Origin: Salvia splendens
Lineage: Eukaryota; Streptophyta; Magnoliopsida; Lamiales; Lamiaceae
Length of the DNA stretch: 64,000 nt
Reading direction: 5' to 3'
Assembly: GCF_004379255.2 (NCBI RefSeq)
Contig: NC_056041.1
Location: 4,898,001-4,962,000 of the forward strand
How positions within the stretch are numbered: position 1 is the first letter of the stretch; the number at the start of each line of letters is the position of its first letter. Below are positions 60,537 through 64,000 of the stretch, one piece after another. Below the pieces are notes generated by a model. That model saw nothing but the letters and a program-made list of their open reading frames with translations. It was not told where the DNA came from and searched no databases. Both the position numbers and the translations under genes were made by a program.

Positions 60537-63500
60537 TCAATCAATGATCTTCTCGCCAGTCGAGAAAAGGTTCCACACCACGGTCCCAACTAAGTAGAGC
60601 CCCACAGACACTTCGAAAACATTATCCCACGAACCTGAAAAACCAAACTAGCCCATCAAACGCGATAGTAGTAAAAAACCAACGAGCAAGCAGCTGTGCA
60701 CTTCAGGAACCGATTGTTAGAAGATTTCGTTGGCTTATGTTGCATTAACACATTCATGGAAGATATAGTCCAGTAATGAGATCATGTCTGAGCTTAATTA
60801 GTAGCGTTTCATCATCTGCGGCCTAGGCCAACAATTTTTTTTTGACCACATATATATATCACACCAGTAATTTCAAAGGACATACCATGTTGCAAGATAT
60901 AACCAGTTGTCGCGGTTCCGAAAACTCCAGCCAGCACTCCAGCAGTATTAGATAGACCAAGCAATACACCCTGTAAAGGTTTTATTAAAGAAGAAGATAT
61001 TGTTAAACAGCACTCTTCCATCCATCCCCAATATCTTACTATATGTTTTCTGTTCGTATTAGCATGTATAATTTCACTCGAAACAACATATGAAGCTCGG
61101 ATGTCTTCCGAGTTTCTTCAGAAAGTACTACTCATTAACCTTGATATTAAGAACTCCAACTATGTTTCCTTTGACTAAAACTTATCAAAGTTTATTATGT
61201 CAGTATATACCTTCAGTCACAAAAACAGGAAAGATTAGGTGGAAGTACGTACTGAATATCGAGGAGCAATATCTTGATGATTCGAATATAATCCTGATTG
61301 TGAAAAGGCATCAGTTCCCTGCAAAAAGGATTACTCAAGGAAATCACAAACAAACTAAACAACAAATATGCAAGGACGGCGACTAAACTACACCATGATT
61401 TTTATGATTTCTGAACAGTATAATAAACATACCTGGCTGCAAGCCATACACAAAACTGCCATAGCAGGGGAATCAATATGGCTCAACTGAGTCAAGAAAA
61501 ACGCTGGGCCTAAGAATCCAACCGTCTGCATCATCTGTACAAGACAACGAATAATATGAACAGTGAAATAAGAAAATCCTCGTTTCCTCATGTTCAAGTC
61601 GGGATATTATCAAATGTAGGTGGTGCGATTGCCAATTTATTCAAGCACATAAAATTTACTACTATTTCCAAAGATGCAGCACAATTTCTGCCAAAAGTTT
61701 TTAAGTACAGAGATGGATAACTGACGACTTAATACATATGCAATTTGCACGTTCCTAAATAAACATAAAGAATACATTTTCCTGGGAAGCACTCAAAACA
61801 AGTAAATGCGTTGTAAATCTTGTGTTCCAGTATCAAACATGGTGAAAGGGTAATACATATGTATAGAATTATACTCTTCTTTAAGCATATTTTAGACTTG
61901 TACTCTTCTTTCCTTATATACTATAGCTCTTGTTTCGGAGGGAGAGATAGAACTCACAGAGGTGAAAATTTAGATAATTATACGCCATCACACTATTTGG
62001 TCTGATTGATTGAGTAATTTTGGGCAAATGTTTTATCATGGGAAATAGTGTGATATCTAAAGCAGTGAGGCTGGGATGAGTGCGTGTTTATGTGCGAAAA
62101 TCTTATTACTAATAGCAGTGGTGCAACTATATTTCTTTAGCTGTACAAAAGCAAAAGGCTTGTAAGGCACTTCCTCCAATCAGGGCAGTTTTTATACAGA
62201 GAGGCCAACAAAATCCCCTCCTAAAGAAATAGTGTCTGCTACACGATTTTACTTACATCATAATATATGTTCATAATATTGATTAGTAAGTTCCAGTCTA
62301 TCTGATTCATTATTTAAAGTTGACTTGGTTCACTAGACTTCGACTTTAACTTGTACTACTATCTATTTTATCAAGTTTCAGTAATTCATCTCAAAATCAA
62401 AAGTAAGCAACAACATTCACTACTTTGACATGCATTCTTAGCTATATACAAAAGTAAAAGAGGAATACCTTTCTAACCACGGTTACCGATACACCTCTAC
62501 TTACTAGAGTATCTGCAATCCAACCACCCAAATTGGCAGAAAATGCCATAGTAAGCCATGGAAAGACAGAAAACAGTCCTGACTCGGTGAGATTAAACTT
62601 CAACACCTACAAAAGAATATGGCATCATAAACTGAACTTACACATTGGTGTTCATAGATGATTGAAATATAAGCAACAAAGGACTGTATCCTTTGTCTGA
62701 TCATGACAGATTCATAGAAATTTTCTTCAACATTATGAATCAAAACATGATTCATAGAATTTTTCTTCAACATTATGAATCAAAACATGATCTCACAGCC
62801 ATAGGCAGTTGAGTAAAACTCAAATGTGCATTACCTGGTGATAATATGTAGGCATCCAGGTAAGAAGGATAAATGTTCCCCAATTGTGACAGAAGTGAGA
62901 TACTATCAGAGCCCACACAGGTGGTTTTGATAATATCAATTTCCATGGTATCGATTTAGCTGGTTGCTTAGATATGCAGTTGCTAACAATGAGCTTTTTT
63001 TCTGCAGGCAGCAGTTGAGGATCCTCTGCTGGTGAACTGTGAGCCTGCATCATGCAAGCCTTGTCAATAACAGTATTAACTATTCGAAAGCTGGAAGAGT
63101 CTTAGAATTTTATTCATCTAGAACATGCCAATGTCTCGAGATGTTTCATACTAGTCAAAAATTTACCTTGTTAAGCCACAAAGCTAACCAAATTGTTCCA
63201 AGAGAACCAAATGAATAAAAGACGGATGGCCAGCCAAACTTGTGAATCAACATTGGTGAAAAAGCCAGACCGGTGACAGATCCAAGATACATCCCACTGT
63301 AAACCAATGCTAATGACCTACTTCTCTCGGATACAGGAACCCATTTTGATAGTATCGTATTCATAGCAGGCATTGCAACACCCTGCAAGAAAGAGATCTG
63401 GCTTTACCTCACAGACAATAATAATAGTAATAACTAGTATATTGTTTTTTAAATAAAAATTGACATCAAGAATAGCATTTGTCTGTCAAGGAGTATGTCG

Positions 63501-64000
63501 CTAACCTCTCCGATACCCATGAAAGCACGGACGACAAGTAAAAAAGGCAAACCAAGTTTTACCGCAACAGGTGTGAGTATTGTTGCTGCTGACCACCAAA
63601 CTACACCAAATCCTAAAACAAATTTGCCACCAACGGTGTCTGCCCATATACCTCCTGCAATCTGACATTCATGTCATTGAAAAATTGATAAGATATCAAC
63701 TGCATATATAGTGGATAAAGCAAGTGCCAACTCAGATTATGCATCTTAGATATATAGCATATTTAGCAGGTGAAAATAATAGACCAACTAAGAATCAAGA
63801 CATCAGATTGAAAACTCAAGCTCAATGCCATACCAGTAAACCATATGATGCAGGTGAAAACAAATGATTTCACCACAAAAACAAGTAAAGATCGTCTATA
63901 TACCTGAGTGAGAAGGTAACCCCAGAAAAAAGAGGACTGAATCAAACCAACTGTTGTCGGACTCCAGTTGTACTCTGATGCCATTGGAAGTATCGCAATG
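60537..64000 (-). CDS. PHT4-family plastid anion (phosphate) transporter, 5' end outside window
   Basis: Nine exons are visible on minus: 64000(partial)-63904, 63661-63506, 63382-63167, 63044-62835, 62606-62469, 61534-61433, 61318-61253, 60970-60886 and 60634-60537, joining in phase through the C-terminus STGEKIID. It is a major facilitator (SLC17-like) protein: SEYNWSPTTVGLIQSSFFWG, IAGGIWADTVGGK, RAFMGIGEG, YSGMYLGSVTGLAFSP and HNWGTFILLTWMPTYYHQ. The family moves phosphate or organic anions, coupled to Na+ or H+, across plastid (mostly) membranes. About ten membrane helices are covered; the transit peptide and first helix lie beyond the right edge. PHT4;3 is favoured because, as I recall, Arabidopsis PHT4;3 sits next to SKI2; PHT4;1 or PHT4;4 cannot be excluded from sequence alone. 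Confidence 0.88.
62709..62788. repeat. 40 bp tandem duplication in PHT4 intron
   Basis: Two adjacent units starting GATTCATAGAA and sharing CTTCAACATTATGAATCAAA, between the exons at 62835 and 62606. Confidence 0.9.

Noticed and set aside
1..64000. CRISPR arrays, operons, prophage or rRNA genes
   Set aside because: None seen; the window is plant nuclear DNA and its direct repeats are tandem duplications, LTRs or MITEs.

Overview
This window is nuclear DNA from a flowering plant, probably an asterid eudicot (possibly Lamiales; the order is a guess from composition only). The evidence is intron-rich genes with GT-AG splicing, plant-only proteins (TOC75, LUX, a PHT4 transporter, a DUF3527 protein), an AT-rich background, and plant transposon families (PIF/Harbinger, Stowaway, hAT, a MULE-like element, LTR elements, a tRNA-derived SINE).

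Layout. 1-5.9 kb: two related elements inserted in (TA)n microsatellites. The larger is about 5.4 kb, holds remnants of a Ulp1-like protease and a FAR1-like protein, and is packed with the word GCATTAT. 6.2-8.1 kb: a PIF/Harbinger element with an intact transposase. 8.3-10.5 kb: a four-exon plastid-type J-domain gene, the only host gene on the + strand. 10.9-13.8 kb: MITEs and a second intact Harbinger element carrying a SINE. 14.0-17.5 kb: TOC75 (minus, 7 exons). 18.5 kb: a stray copy of the last exon of the J-domain gene. 20.7-21.7 kb: the clock gene LUX (minus). 22.4-24.1 kb: a third Harbinger element, carrying only a broken Myb-like partner gene. 24.5-27.3 kb: a DUF3527 gene (minus). 29-31.8 kb: intergenic, with a probable solo LTR inside a MITE. 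31.8-33.0 kb: mitochondrial ATP synthase 6 kDa subunit (minus). 33.8-36.0 kb: mitochondrial ribosomal protein mS34 (minus). 36.7-54.8 kb: the RNA helicase SKI2 (minus), for which I could join 23 exons in phase to 1347 codons; one intron holds a complete TRIM-type LTR element. 56.5-60.0 kb: a damaged hAT element. 60.5 kb to the edge: the 3' part of a PHT4 anion transporter (minus).

The host genes are housekeeping or organelle-related: plastid protein import, plastid chaperone co-factor, plastid-type anion transport, mitochondrial ATP synthase and ribosome, cytosolic RNA decay, and the circadian clock. They are not an operon or pathway. As I recall their Arabidopsis loci, several lie close together on chromosome 3 (ATP synthase 6 kDa, LUX, TOC75-III, SKI2, PHT4;3), so the window looks like an ancestral syntenic block. 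The novelty sits mostly in the transposable elements and in how they have invaded introns and intergenic DNA.
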